Shown: positions 1 to 11,866 of the stretch, in pieces
Layout of the letters: the number at the start of each line of letters is the position of its first letter
Numbering within the stretch: position 1 is the stretch's first letter
Assembly (NCBI RefSeq): GCF_028476545.1
Contig: NW_026731669.1
Location: 654,001-718,000 of the forward strand
Length of the DNA: 64,000 nucleotides
From: Physella acuta
Lineage: Eukaryota > Mollusca > Gastropoda > Physidae
Direction of reading: 5' to 3'
The notes under the pieces: model-generated
Told to the model about the DNA's origin: nothing
The model's input: the letters and a program-made list of their open reading frames with translations, nothing else
Databases searched by the model: none
Program-made: the position numbers and the translations under genes

Positions 1-1967
1 ACAAAATGTAAAGTATGTGACACTATACCCCTATCCCACATCATGTTAAGTGGATATGCGCATACAAAAATGACAAAATTCCTAATTTTTGTCCTAATTG
101 GTTATTTGCACTTTTGGATACTTTGTCCATTTTTGTATAAAGAAAATAATAACTTCATGAAATTTTTATTCAAAGTGTTTAAAATACAATTTTCATGACC
201 CCATTAATAAAAAAATAAAGATTTTTCTTGATGTAACTAGTTCTCTACGATAAGTTTAATATCTGTCTTCAAATTGTATTTGTCATAATTGGAGAACTGG
301 GTTTCTCTTATATTTTCCATAATTTCAGAATCATTTAACGTTTACAATAGTGTTAAAAAAATTACACAGAAATGGTATTTTCCTGACCTACTTTTCGTTA
401 CTTTTTGCTTTTTTGTCTTAGTTTACACTAAAAAGCCTACTGCTTTTTTTTATAAAACAATACCCATCATATTTCAATATTTTTTCTTCTTGCAAAAGTA
501 AACTTTTATCTTGAGAAATTTGTGATGTGGGTCTAATAGAAAAAAAGTATATGGTAAATAATATGCACATTTTGAAACTTTTGCATACTAAAAAAGGTGC
601 GACTTTTCAGACCTTGTAAAATTCTGATAATCAAAAATCAGTCTAGACAAAAGTTTTACTATACAGTAAATTTTTAGCAATATATATTTGATTGCTATAA
701 ATGCTTAAAAAGAGCCTAAGAGTTTTTAAAAGTACCAAAATATAGCGGAGGTTTTTTTCGGTTTCCATAACAACCGAAATTGTTTTCAAACCTTTTACAG
801 TTTAGTACTTACTTTCATGTGCCACACATGATAAAAAATATTTAAAAGGCCTTTGATCTAAAATTGTAAAAAAAACAAAAAACCTGAGGATATCCCATTA
901 ATGTGACATATACTTAGATCAGCTTATTTGTTTTACATTTTTATGAACCACTACCACTTCACGTGAACTAAAATAATTTGTAAACGCTTATGTTATTTAA
1001 AACGTGAAAATTTAGATAAAATGTTGATAGAGCGATTCTAAAAGAGGAAACGGAGTAAATAAAAAAATACAAAACGAAACCATATAAAGTAACATTTAGT
1101 ATAACCAGATCGTAAATTATCGAAGCAAAGTATCTTGAGACATATTTGGTCAGAAGCGTGTACGTAACACAGACATAGTTTTACAAAAATTCATAAAGCA
1201 ATGTTAAAACATTAAAATTAAATACAGGCTGTAAGAGTAAAATGTCCCACCTGTTTGACAGTTCTATGATAACATCACAATATAACAGAATGCATTTTAA
1301 AAACGTGTTAATCCAAGGCAGATATTCACCTTCTGGGTATTATAGGGACATTCATAGATTGTATAAAATTGGTTACATTATATGGTACCTTGTAAACTTT
1401 TGTAATGTTTTGCTTATTTTTGGTCATTTAGTATTGGTGCCTATGCCTGTAGTCGACGCGTGTAAACTCTGCATTGACAAATTTTCATGGTCACAGGGAA
1501 GTAACGATGCAAATATTTCACATATAATAGAATTGTATGGTCGTCTTTCTTCTTAATTAAATTCAGAGGCATAATTTATGCTGCCAACGTTATAGCAAAC
1601 ATGTATAAAAACAACACCAAAGATGATGGTATCAAATCAGCAGAAATGAAATCGTATTAAACCTTACAGAAAGAGTCTTCAAGTGGCTATTAATACAATA
1701 GTGCCAAGCTGGGTAGCCGGTAGCCTAAAAGGTTAGGTTAAAAAGTGCCCATATCGTTTGGTTTCTTTGAGACAAAACAATGCATTTGAAAGTTTACAAC
1801 TGAAATTTTAAACAAAACTTTAACACGTTTTTCTCTGCCGCCCACGAATAAAGCTTAATTTTCCGGCCAGCTTAAGAAGATGTTACAGTGAGAGGGTGGG
1901 GTGGGGAATTGAAGACAATTTCTATTAGGATGAGACAATAGAAACAGCTTTATCAGAAAGAGAAATA
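1..1967. other. gene-free AT-rich sequence
   Basis: No convincing coding sequence. The longest open frame (1242-1556, +, 104 codons) has no recognisable motif, no supporting splice structure and the base composition of its surroundings. No terminal repeats or tandem arrays were seen. Confidence 0.5.
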
Positions 1968-2662
1968 AAACGGGAGTGATCTCCCCTAAACTTTCTCGAA
2001 TATTCTTATATAACTTGGAATATAGACATGATTTTTAATCACTTAAACTTTTAAAAATAGAATAGAAACTCATAGAAAAAAGAATTGCGCATCAAGCGAA
2101 CGCCAAAACAAAATGTGCATAATAGTGCGCAATATTATTAGTACTTTATAAATTTACATGCTTTTTGAGAAATCGGAAATAGTACTTGCGGTCAACGGAA
2201 ATTACTCGAAATTTGATAGAATGTAGAGAATTAAATCGTTCACATACATGTGAAATTTCATTTATCTTTCTGAAATAGTACTCAAATTATAGGCTTTTGA
2301 AAAATTCAAAGTAGAAAAAGTACCACTTCCGGTTATCGAAAATGTAAGTATAAGATCTAATTTTCTACCTTCTGTCAAATTTTGAGTAATTTCCGTTGAC
2401 TGGAAGTAGTAATTTACGCTACTTCCGATTTCTCAAAAACCTAATTTAAATTTTTAAAGTACTAATAACATTGCGCACTATTATGCACTTTTATTTGGCG
2501 TTCACTTGATGTGCAATTCTTTTGTCTACGAGATTTTATTCTATTTTTAAAACTTTAAGTATTTAAAATGGATTAAAAATCATGTCTATAGCCCGAGTTC
2601 CCATCCCCTGTTATTTTATATAAGAATATTCGAGAAAGTTTAGGGGAGATCACTCCCGGTTT
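1968..2662. mobile_element. long-inverted-repeat (foldback/MITE-like) element
   Basis: Two arms of roughly 280 bp are inverted copies of each other: the left begins CGGGAGTGATCTCCCCTAAA and the right ends with its reverse complement (GGGGAGATCACTCCCGG at about 2644-2660). Only about 100 bp of unique sequence separates them. No coding capacity. Single arms recur near 21421, 25588, 26745, 37977, 39072 and 58970, so this is a dispersed family. The superfamily is not assignable because I could not define a target duplication. Confidence 0.75.
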
Positions 2663-2666
2663 ATTT

Positions 2667-2820
2667 TGTTTTGTTTCTGTTATTATTTTGGTTGTCGGTG
2701 TTGTATTTTGTTGTGCATTGTTTTTTTGCGTTGTGTTTTTAATTTCATGTATTTTTTTTCTCTCTTTGTGACTAGTGTACTTTCCTTATGCCTATATTGC
2801 GTAGCGTTTTTCGTTTTGGC
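2667..2820. repeat. T/G-rich dispersed repeat, copy 1
   Basis: About 150 bp of TTTTGTTTCTGTTATTATTT-type sequence closely matches 60444-60606 in the same orientation. It directly abuts the foldback element and a truncated hAT MITE. No coding signal. Confidence 0.6.
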
Positions 2821-2944
2821 ATCCCCCGAAGAAAGTCTACCGGCCCCCCCTCCCCCCCCCCCCTCCCGAGATAGAATTTATATAGTAAACATATACTTTT
2901 ACTAGTGTCCGCCCCCAGGAGAAAAAAGTCTGGAAGAAACACTG
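2816..2944. mobile_element. G/C-homopolymer hAT MITE, 5'-truncated
   Basis: It ends GTCTGGAAGAAACACTG followed by AGTCTATG, the same target duplication that flanks the complete copy at 39349-39509. The left end is missing and replaced by the T/G-rich repeat. This is the orthologous insertion in the other copy of the segmental duplication. Confidence 0.7.
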
Positions 2945-4012
2945 AGTCTATGAAATGCAGTGGGAAACTTTCCCCTATTCATTAAGCCCCCACCCCTCTC
3001 CGATAATGTGCTTCCATTACAATAGCTGTAGCCCACACTTTCAAAACGATTAGCGTCTAGCATCATCACAGTGAGGTGTGGACGGCGCAAAAAGATAATA
3101 CCAAAATAATTGATAGGCCTAGACACTAGACTCTCTATCCGCGCAATCCTGATCAGTAAAAATTGTGAAGTAAATCCAATGAACTGAACTTTTTGTTATT
3201 TGGAAAATACCTTTTGCTTCTTTTGGAGGGATTATTCACGCTTTATCGTGTAGGTGCTCAGTGGTTCTTAGTCATGCAACTCTACTCCATGAAAAAATTT
3301 GAAGTAGGGAAAAAATAATAAAGATCGTTTAAATAAGCTTTTATATACTAATGCACTAAAAACTAAAAAAATGAGTTTCTTAAAATATATAGTAATACAT
3401 TACTATTTAAATAACTATAAAGAAAAGCGTGGGTCTCGAATGACGAGTGGTAAATATTAGTACAGGTACCAAATAGATAATAAATTGACCAGCACTTTTC
3501 TTTATAGTTATTTATTTAAATCATCTCTTTCTTTATGGAGCTTGTATTTGTTGCCGTTGACAACCTGTTATTAGGCAGCTTCGCCACGGTTGATTTTTTA
3601 GCTGACTGACTCGAGTGGGTGTGGTCGGTTTCCTGATACTCGGTGTATCACCTGGCTCTGCGCTATGTTTGTCACTACAGTTCAAGTCATCCTTCATCGT
3701 ACTGTCTTTGGCCTCGTGTGCACAGCCGGCACCTCACTTCCCATCTACACACTGAGTGAGGCCGAACTTTTGACACTGAGAAAGTAATCAAGTTATTTGG
3801 TATTTTAACATTTTCAGAAACCATAAATAGAGTGAAATACCACTTCCAGGTATCTAAAGTCACTCAAAAATTGAAAGTATTAGATCTATTTTACTTAAAC
3901 ATACATGAAATTTCGTTTACATAACTAAAACTGTTCTCAAGTTATTGTATTTCCACAGAAACAAAATAACACTTCAAATAACCAGAAATCGTTCAAAATT
4001 TGGCTAAAACCT
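2875..4012. repeat. segmental duplication, left block, copy 1
   Basis: Near-identical over long stretches to 39430-41333, in direct orientation. Shared landmarks are the MITE end, the GTGAGGTGTGGACGGCGC segment and the AACCATAAATAGAGTGAAAT segment. The second copy carries two extra insertions (40064-40177 and 40530-41207). Homology stops near 4012. No gene is seen in the block. Confidence 0.8.
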
Positions 4013-4129
4013 ACGCATACTTGTAAGTAAAATTTAATGTACCTAACTTTTTTTAAAATGGTACTTAAGTTATCGGCTTTCAAGAGACCCAAAGTACATA
4101 ACATACCACTTACGTTAACCTGGTGTCCA

Positions 4130-4184
4130 GTGGCGGAACTAGAAAAAAAAGGGCCACCCCGCAAAAAAATTTTTAGGCCCCTCC

Positions 4185-4257
<73 letters not shown>
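4130..4257. repeat. hAT-end fragment plus (TA)n
   Basis: A short fragment starting CAGTGGCGGAACTAG, typical of hAT termini, runs into an uninterrupted (TA)n tract at about 4187-4257. The open frames here on both strands are Tyr-Ile repeats produced by the dinucleotide. Confidence 0.7.
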
Positions 4258-4259
<2 letters not shown>

Positions 4260-5004
4260 ACACAAGGTACGAACATAAGATACTCATTGCTTGCCTGTTC
4301 GGGTTTTGAAAAAAAAAATGTTTTGTTTATCAATTAAAACAAATTAGAAAATCATGTCATGTGTGTAAGTGCATTAGTGTGTTTTGTGACAATCAGTTTT
4401 ATTTTATCTCAGCTATAAGACCTCCTAACCTCTAGACCTAGACGGTCAAAAGAATATAAAACACGAAAGCTTTGTATAAGTAATGGTGTATATTATTAAT
4501 GCAAAATACATTTCCTTTTTGTACAATGTCATTCTTTAGGAAGTACTTTATAAAAAAAATAATTAAGAGAAGTAATTGCCTTTTAATTTGTTTAGTACAA
4601 ATCTATTAACAGGAACTTATGAGCACCCATATTTTACTATTTAAAAAAGGGACACAAGTCATGGAAGTGGTTTGAAAGTTTGCTTATCTTTGATAAGTTT
4701 GATTATAGGAGAAAAAGGACTCGGCTTTCACAGTGGTTTAAAAACAAAGGGAAAAATAATATAGAAGAGCGTGGGGTGGTGTCTGTAGAATAAAGATAAT
4801 CCAACCGCAGCTATGGTAATCTTTTTACAAAACAACCATCAACTTCAAGTCAAAATGCAAGATATTTCAAAAAATATAACTATAAAAAAAATTATTATGG
4901 TCGGCTGTGGGCCCCTAAATGGCGTGCCCTCTGCTGATGTCGTTCAAATGTTGACAGAAAACTTTATGAAGTTTTGTCTGCATAAATGAAATGGTACTCA
5001 AGTT
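4258..5004. other. gene-free spacer
   Basis: AT-rich unique-looking sequence with no coding signal, terminal repeat or tandem array. It lies where the two segmental-duplication copies lose homology. Confidence 0.45.
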
Positions 5005-5135
5005 ATTTTGTTTACTGAAACACACCACACCCACCACACCACCCACCACACCACAGACCCAAACACACCATACACAGCACTGCTCTAAACTCTGTAAACA
5101 AGAAAGTAAAAAGATAAGTGTCTGGTCATTCTGGA

Positions 5136-5141
5136 TTTATT
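5136..5141 (-). promoter_or_regulatory. polyadenylation signal of zinc-finger copy 1
   Basis: AATAAA on the minus strand about 75 bases past the stop codon. The same hexamer is conserved at 43639-43644 in the paralogue. Confidence 0.5.
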
Positions 5142-5216
5142 TCGGTAGAGAATTTTAAATTATGTTCAATGAAATGTGAGGAATCAGTAATACATTTACT
5201 GCATTACATAAAAATT

Positions 5217-6337
5217 TTAAGGCTTCTCTCCATGATGAATTCTAAGGTGTGTATTAACATTACCAAAATAGGTAAAACATTTACCACATTGGTCACACTT
5301 GTACCGCTTCTCTCCTGTATGAATTAAATTGTGTTGCTTTAAGCTACACAATTGGGTAAAACATTTACCACATTGGTCGCACTGGTACGGCTTCTCTCCT
5401 GTATGAATTGAATGGTGTTGCTTTAAGCCACATGATTGGGTAAAACATTTACCACATTGGTCACACTTATACGGCTTCTCTCCTGTATGAATTAAATGGT
5501 GTTGCTTTAAGCTACGCGAATGGGTAAAACATTTACCACATTGGTCACACTTATACATCTTCTCTCCTGTATGAATTAAATTGTGTTTCCTTAAGCTACG
5601 CGAATGGGTAAAACATTTACCACATTCGTCACACTTGTACGGCTTCTCTCCTGTATGAATTAAATGGTGTTGCTTTAAGTTACGCAAATGGGCAAAACAT
5701 TTACCACATTCGTCACACTGGTACGGCTTCTCTCCTGTATGAATTAAATGGTGTCTCTTTAAGCTACTCAAATGGGTAAAACATTTACAGCATATGCTAC
5801 ATGTGTAACGCTTCTCTCCTGTATGAATTCTATGATGAGAATTCAAACTACCAACGTGGCTAAAATATTTACAACATATGCTACATTTGTAAGGCTTCTC
5901 TCCTGTATGAATTATAACGTGCCTCCGTATTCGATCAAGAGTTGCAAAACATTTACCACATTGGTCACACTTGTAAGGCTTTTCTCCTGTATGAATTTTT
6001 AAGTGATAATATATTTCAATACGAGTTGTAAAACATTTCCAACATTGGCCACATTTGTAAGGCTTTTCTCCTATATGAATTAAAAGGTGCACTTTTAAAT
6101 ATTTGAGTGTTGTAAAATATTTACCACAATTGTCACACTTACAATGCTTTTTCCCTTTATGAATTCCATGGTGCTGATAATACTTATTAGATAACTGATT
6201 AGAATGTTCACTAGTGTCAACTGTGAAATCTAGATTCTTATTGTCAAGGTTTTCCCCTTCATGTTTGTATTTCAAATGCAAATTATAATGGGAGAGTGTT
6301 GAAAAATCCAATCTGCAGTGCTGACATTGATAGATAT
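5217..6337 (-). CDS. zinc-finger exon, copy 1: 11 fingers plus one degenerate
   Basis: A TTTTACAG acceptor lies just upstream. The exon opens with an atypical finger (CQHC ... HLKYKH), then a charged spacer of about 45 residues without fingers, then 11 consecutive C-x2-C-x12-H-x3-H fingers. Linkers are mostly TGEKPY; variants are IGEKPY, TGEKRY and TGEKMY. Fingers 4 and 5 use CSICCK in place of CDQCGK. The last finger (FTYFGNVNTH) is shared with the paralogue. The frame is intact to a TAA directly after GEKP, about five residues shorter than in copy 2. Confidence 0.93.
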
Positions 6338-9300
6338 CTGTAAAATATTTTCATAAATATATATGACAACATTAGAGGAACAGACATGGTGTGGCCAAAT
6401 TATAGAGTGTATGACTGCTAACCAAAGTGTAAAGTGGGGTCAGTAGGACGTCCAGCTAGGATGGGTACCTAACTGACAGTAAGGAAAGTAAAAGTGAATG
6501 GGCATATGGCTGACCACTTAATCCTTTTTTTGCGCAAACAGGTAAACTCCACTTCATCTGCCCCATGGATCGCCAGCTCAAAAAGGTTAACTTTTTAAAT
6601 GTACTGTTTAAAAACTATACCAAGTAGAGCTAATTAACAGTATGGCAGAGAATAATATTTGTTAGACATTTGCTTCGCTATTATTTTGTATCGTCTGATA
6701 AAGTCTAGCATGAATTGTTAAAGTTATTGTCATGCGGTAGAACAAATAGATTTTTAAAGATATTGGTATTGTTAGATAGCAGACATGTATGTACTGAAAA
6801 ATAGTCAATTAAATAAAAATAAATGAGTAAACTTTATTTACCACAGTCGTTATTCATAACACCAATCCTCTGTACCTGAATACCCAGGTCTCTGGTATAG
6901 TTGTCACCATGGTACATCTGAAAATTTCAGAATACTAAACTATACTAGTTAACTGTAACAAAAACATTCATTATAACAGATGGTGTGGAACTGCTAACCA
7001 AATCACAGTATTTTATTATACATTGATGGTCAATTTTTAAAAATTGCAACTATAGACACAAGTCTAAAAGCTAATAAACCTCTGAAAACATAATATACCA
7101 TATACACTTGAATGCTTATCAGTGGCAAAACAAGAAGAAAAAAGGGCCCTACTTCACCCCCTGAAACAAATTTTTATCAGCCGTTTTATTATATACTAGC
7201 CATCGTTACACGATACACGTGATTTAAAGGCCTATATATTTTAAATGTTATACTCATTTGAGAAAAATAATTTGTAAAGTAGTTATTTGTAAAAACTCAT
7301 TGTGCTTAAGCACACATTTAACTATATTAGTGACAAAGAAAGAAAATAATATAAAATAACATAGGCTACTTATCTATTTATCACTCTGAAATAAAAGTAG
7401 GACTGAGGGTGTAATAAAATTAATACAATTATTTTCTTGATTTAAATTGCTGTTTTAATTATAAATCAGGTTTTGCTTTTCATTTTTTATTTAAAAGCTG
7501 AACAAAACTATATTGCTTACTAATTATTATTATTTATATCACTACTTTCGGTCACTATTAATAGAACTTAAAAGATTTGCTTACATTCAATATTTCAGTT
7601 AGGTTTGTGTTACACAGGGTTCCTACACCAAAGTGAACTTAAAATTCCAGGAGTTTTTCAGGAGAAAAACCAAAATTTCAGGACATAATTTAACTACTCA
7701 ACACCTCCACCCCCCTTTGCTATTGAGAAACATATTAAGCCTAGCAATCATAGCCATACCTCAGTGTCAAGTGTCTGAACCCCTCCCCACCTCACCAATG
7801 TCAGCCTCCGTACTAACAATGTCAATAATAATAAACAGAACTGCTGAAACCATGATTTATCTTTTAAAAATGGACATGATATATTGATTTAAATGGAAGT
7901 CTTCAAAAGTAAATATCCTAACTGTAATTTTAGCTTTTTACCATTTGATGAACAAGTATATCACCTGAGTAGCTTAGATATAGCCTACTGGAAATAAACT
8001 ACTTTGGAAATAAAACATTTCCGACACAAATAGAATATAGTTTTCTGATAAGTAACCTCAAAGTTTGTTTTTTTAATTGCCAGTAGCGTATCTCTTCCCC
8101 CCCCCCCCCCCCCAGCTAGACATGGTAGTGCAGGGTCAGTTTGAGTTCATCTAAGCTTACGGTGGGCCTGTAGTATACTGCTGATGACATCACTAGCGGG
8201 TCACACAGAGTTCACTTCATATACCCAACCAGTGCTTTCCCCCAGCTTCCTCCACCCCGCCTTGGGAAAGAAACTGAGATGCGGGATGGGAGGGTAGTAG
8301 TATTACAACAACAACATGCATGTAAACAGAAATTAGAATAGGGCCTATCGGACTATGTTACAAATTAGCTGGGCAAAAAACTAGATTTGAGCCTACTTGA
8401 AATTTGTAATTACAAAAATAAAGAACTCCGGGCTTATCAAACTGAGCCGCACTCATAGAAGTGAGAAAAAAATTAAACCAAACCTACAGGTTAAAGACAG
8501 CTACAGGACTATATTTTAAAATGTGTGCCATGTATGCGCAGAATCGACAAAGCAGAACATTTTACTGGGGGTGGTCAGATCTGATTACCTAGATATCTAA
8601 CGCACGAAAAAAATATACGCTAAAATTATCCATGCGAGTAAAATTTCAGGACATTTTACTAAATTTCAGGACATTTTACAAAATTTCAGGAGAAATCCAG
8701 GAGTTTTCTGGATTTTTAAAATACAAGGAGAATTCCAGGACATCCTGAAATTTCAGGAGGCCGCGGGAACCCTGGTTACAATACTTTAAGTTGGATTCCT
8801 TTATTGTTTTGGTAGACTTACAAGTTTAAATGGGTATGATATTAAGTTTAGGTGGAGATTGGGTGAGTGTTATTAAATCTCCAAAAGATAAAAAAATAGT
8901 TTTGGTTTATCATACTGCTCCATTAAGATATTAGAGTCTTAAAAATAAGGAATGTAATTTTTAATTAATCAAGTGATTTGTGTGTAAACAACATGTTAAT
9001 TACCCAATGTCATTTTTTACTCCCTTTTGTTTATTACCAATATCTCAAACTTGATTAAGAATGTCTATTTGGTAATATTATTTATTAATATTATCTAATA
9101 TTAACCTTTTTCTGGCAAATGACATTCTGGCAAGTGACTTTCAGGCAAATGTCTATTCAGCCATTTGCTGCATTCCCCAAGTGTACATTCTTGAAATTGG
9201 CCTTCTCGCAAGTGTCTTTAAGGAATTTATCGTAGACCCAACTACACAAAAATTGTATGGACAAAGTCGGTACAGGTAGACAGCCCTGCATTTTACTTTA

Positions 9301-9496
9301 TACCATTTTTGTACTAATTCCCCTTTATTATTATACTTGACCCACCAGAGGTACAAGTATTAGAGACCAGGCGAGGGATATAATGCAGGTTGTGGTTATA
9401 ATCAGTTATAATCTCAAAGCAGCAGTGGTATTTTACCTCTGAATCTGTTTCAATTTTAACAGGGACATGTTCAGTGCAGTATCCTGTGTATTCCAT
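5217..9496 (-). CDS. C2H2 zinc-finger protein, copy 1 (three-exon gene)
   Basis: Model: 9496-9437, 6917-6842, 6337-5217, giving 418 residues. Each junction has AG/GT and phases agree (0 then 1). The first two exons encode MEYTGYCTEHVPVKIETDSE and a 25-residue piece beginning MYHGDNYTRDLG; both are conserved in the paralogue, which supports them as real exons. The start Met is the first in the 5'-most exon; an open frame runs upstream of it to an acceptor at 9513, so a further upstream exon is possible. The protein is a tandem C2H2 array with TGEKPY linkers and is presumably a nuclear DNA-binding regulator; its target is unknown. There is no KRAB, SCAN, BTB or ZAD domain. The large second intron carries a hAT element absent from the paralogue. 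Confidence 0.85.
6437..6595 (+). repeat. tRNA-derived SINE, 3' part
   Basis: Contains the family body GATGGGTACCTAACT, then GGAAAGTAAAAG, GCTGACCAC and CTCCACTTCATCTGCCCCAT. The tRNA-like head is missing. The orthologous copy is at 45531-45685, so the insertion predates the duplication. Full-length relatives are at 34055 and 63283. Confidence 0.7.
7615..8774. mobile_element. non-autonomous hAT-like element
   Basis: Ends are CAGGGTTCC and GGAACCCTG, a perfect 9-bp inverted repeat. It is flanked by GTTACA at 7609-7614 and 8775-8780. The paralogous locus has the uninterrupted site with a single GTTACA (46678-46683), which fixes the boundaries. Subterminal regions contain repeated AAATTTCAGGACATTTTAC-type motifs on both sides. 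No transposase frame is present. The hAT assignment rests on the CAGGG termini; the visible duplication is 6 bp rather than the usual 8. Confidence 0.85.
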
Positions 9497-10259
9497 GTTG
9501 CCCACAGCATAAACTGAAACACAAACGTCAACCATTTAAACCACAGACTAGGTAGAATGTAGTTGCACAACAAAGTGCCTTATCAAGTATTTTGCATACA
9601 TACATCAATACTATTTTTAAAAATCAGATGTCAATGTTTTGAGCTTTGTTAGTAGTGGTAGGATCTACTATCATTAACTGATTTAAGCAAAAACAGAAGC
9701 TGCACCCTATTGGTTATATAGGCAAAGTAAAAGTGACCTCTAATAAGTTATGACAAATAACATAATAAAAAGTGACACTTGCAGAATTATTGACACTCAG
9801 ATGTAATAGTAAAACTTTTAATAGAGATGAACTCATGGGCATTTTGTGAATTTAATTTCATAATCAGTCTTAACGGCAGTCAATATATGAGTAACCTTTT
9901 ACTAATTAGGCCTAGGCCTACTAAAGTTTAATGAGTCACCTTTTTTTTAACACTATACAAGCCTAAAACCATAGATTACCACTTCTTAAAGTCGTAAGTA
10001 TTATTACGAAGTGACTACTCAGAAAAAGATTTTTTGCCCCAACGTCTCCACTTAGTCAGCAAAAGATATCTCTGCGCATGCGCAGTGACCTACGGCTAAG
10101 GTTAGGGCATAGGGGTCTGCGGTTGTAAACACATGCATGCGCATTACCATCGAAAACATCGCCATGAAGGCAAGTCGTAGTTTCTCTCCATTGCGCATGC
10201 GTATCTTTTTCCGGCTATTATTATTAATTAATTTTCTATTTAATAATTAAATCGATTAG

Positions 10260-10510
10260 GCCTATTATTAATTATTTAGTTCGATCTAGATTTCTAGTAG
10301 ATTCTAGACCTAGAATCTGTGCCTAGGCCTAGATTTCCATATCTAGAATTTGTAGAATCTAGATTATTCTAGATAGATCTAGAATTTATATAGATTTCTA
10401 GATCTAGTATAGATAGACCTAGGTCTAGGTCTTTGCTTTTAGATCTAGAATCTAGATCTATTAGTCAATATTACTATAAATTATCTAGATTCTAGATCTA
10501 ACTAGAATCG
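10260..10510. repeat. TCTAGATCTAGA-type array
   Basis: Irregular runs of CTAGAT/TCTAGA hexamers with interspersed GGCCTAGGCC. The same array type occurs in the paralogous position (47880-48370). Confidence 0.8.
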
Positions 10511-10516
10511 GTAATC

Positions 10517-11866
10517 GGTAAAACTCCATTTTAGCGTAATTTATTCTCCGTTGCTTGTTTACCTCCAGTTGAGCGTATTTTATTATAATAACCGAAACAC
10601 ACCAAAACATTAGAAAAACACGATTTATTTTTTGTATTGTATTTCTGTTTTCACAAATGAATAAAATGAATGTTTAAAAAACACGACTTATTTATTTGTA
10701 TTGTATTTTTGTTTTAATAAATGAATAAAAAACAACAAAGAGACTGACTGAAGTGATTTGTTTGTTGGTTACAAAATTGGAGATGCACACTTTGTACAAT
10801 TAAGTGTTCCAATTTCAACTAAACTGAATAAAAGTATTAAAAGGCACAATGATGCTGCCGAAAGTGGGCCGAGGGGGGGGGGGGGGGGTGGAATTTGGTG
10901 AGGGATTGCTTGGAGTGTTAGAGAAAGTGTGACAACTCACGTTGTCATTTTAAAAAAAAAAATAATGTTAGAGGTCGTCCATAAATGACGTCACACTCGT
11001 AGGGGGGGGGTCTTGCTTTTTGTGACGACACGCTTTTTTTTACGAGTTTTACCTCTCCCCTCCGTCACACGTCGTCACAAAAAGTCAGACCCCCCCTAAA
11101 ATGACGTCACACCTCAGCCGACAACCCCCCCCCCCCCCCCCGCTCTCAAAATTTCTGTTGAATTTTTCTTAAAACATGGATAATTTTTCCAAAATCTTGT
11201 CAGAACTCTGTCAACATAGAGTATTTTGATCAATTCATATTACAATTTATTAAAACCGTTTTCTAAAACGCGAAATAACGGCTAAATCTTGTTTTTCTAA
11301 CATTGCTTTTTTATAATGCAAAAAAGGAACGTCACACCATCTGAAACCCCCACCCCCTCCCCCTCATCACACACCGTCACAAAATTGCTGACCCCCCTCT
11401 CCCTTACGAGTGTGATGTCATTTATGGACGACCCCACATCAATTTTTTTTTTAAAGTCAGAAATTTACTCATACAAAAAAAGGAAGGATGGTAGATTTAC
11501 TATGAATTTAAATAACATACAACTCTATAGTAAAATATTTTTTTCAGTTTTAACAAAACTGTCAAATTAAAAAACACAGAGTTTGTACATTTATTGCATA
11601 CATACAAAAATATAAAACAGAATGATTAACAGTGTATCAGTTTCACCATGAGACAAATGCCTTTTTTTTAAGTACAATACAAATAAACAAGTCGTGTTTT
11701 TTAAATATTCATTTTTATTCATTTGCTAAAACAAAAATACAATACCAAAAATAAATCGTGTTTTCCTGCCTAATGTTTTGGTGTGTTTCGGTTGTTATAA
11801 TAAAATACGCTCAACTGGAGGTAAACAAGCAACGGAGAATAAAATACGCTGAAATGGAGTTTTACC
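10517..11866. mobile_element. long-TIR DNA transposon (8-bp target duplication)
   Basis: Terminal inverted repeats of about 210 bp start GGTAAAACTCCATTTTAGCG. The element is flanked by CGGTAATC at 10509-10516 and 11867-11874. The empty site with one CGGTAATC is at 48262-48269 in the paralogous copy. No transposase was found. An 8-bp duplication with long TIRs starting GG is compatible with a Merlin-type element, but that is only inference. A second, shorter inverted-repeat element is nested inside. Confidence 0.85.
10973..11433. mobile_element. nested GTCGTCCATAAATGACGTCA inverted-repeat element
   Basis: The ends are inverted copies of a motif of about 32 bp, GTCGTCCATAAATGACGTCA plus CACTCGTAGGG. 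The interior has a further self-complementary segment around GTGACGACACG. Degenerate relatives occur near 31425 and 59216. It is wholly inside the long-TIR element. Confidence 0.7.

Noticed and set aside
1242-1556. 104-codon plus-strand open frame
   Set aside because: No motif, no splice or promoter context, and composition like the surrounding DNA.
3937-4333. Open frames rich in Tyr-Ile on both strands
   Set aside because: Produced by the (TA)n tract. The same holds at 51200-51415, 53211-53918 and 63688-63924, except that the last overlaps a real SLC38 exon in another frame.
5772-6002. Plus-strand frames antisense to the zinc-finger arrays (also 44184-44423)
   Set aside because: Shadows of the repeated finger codons on the opposite strand.
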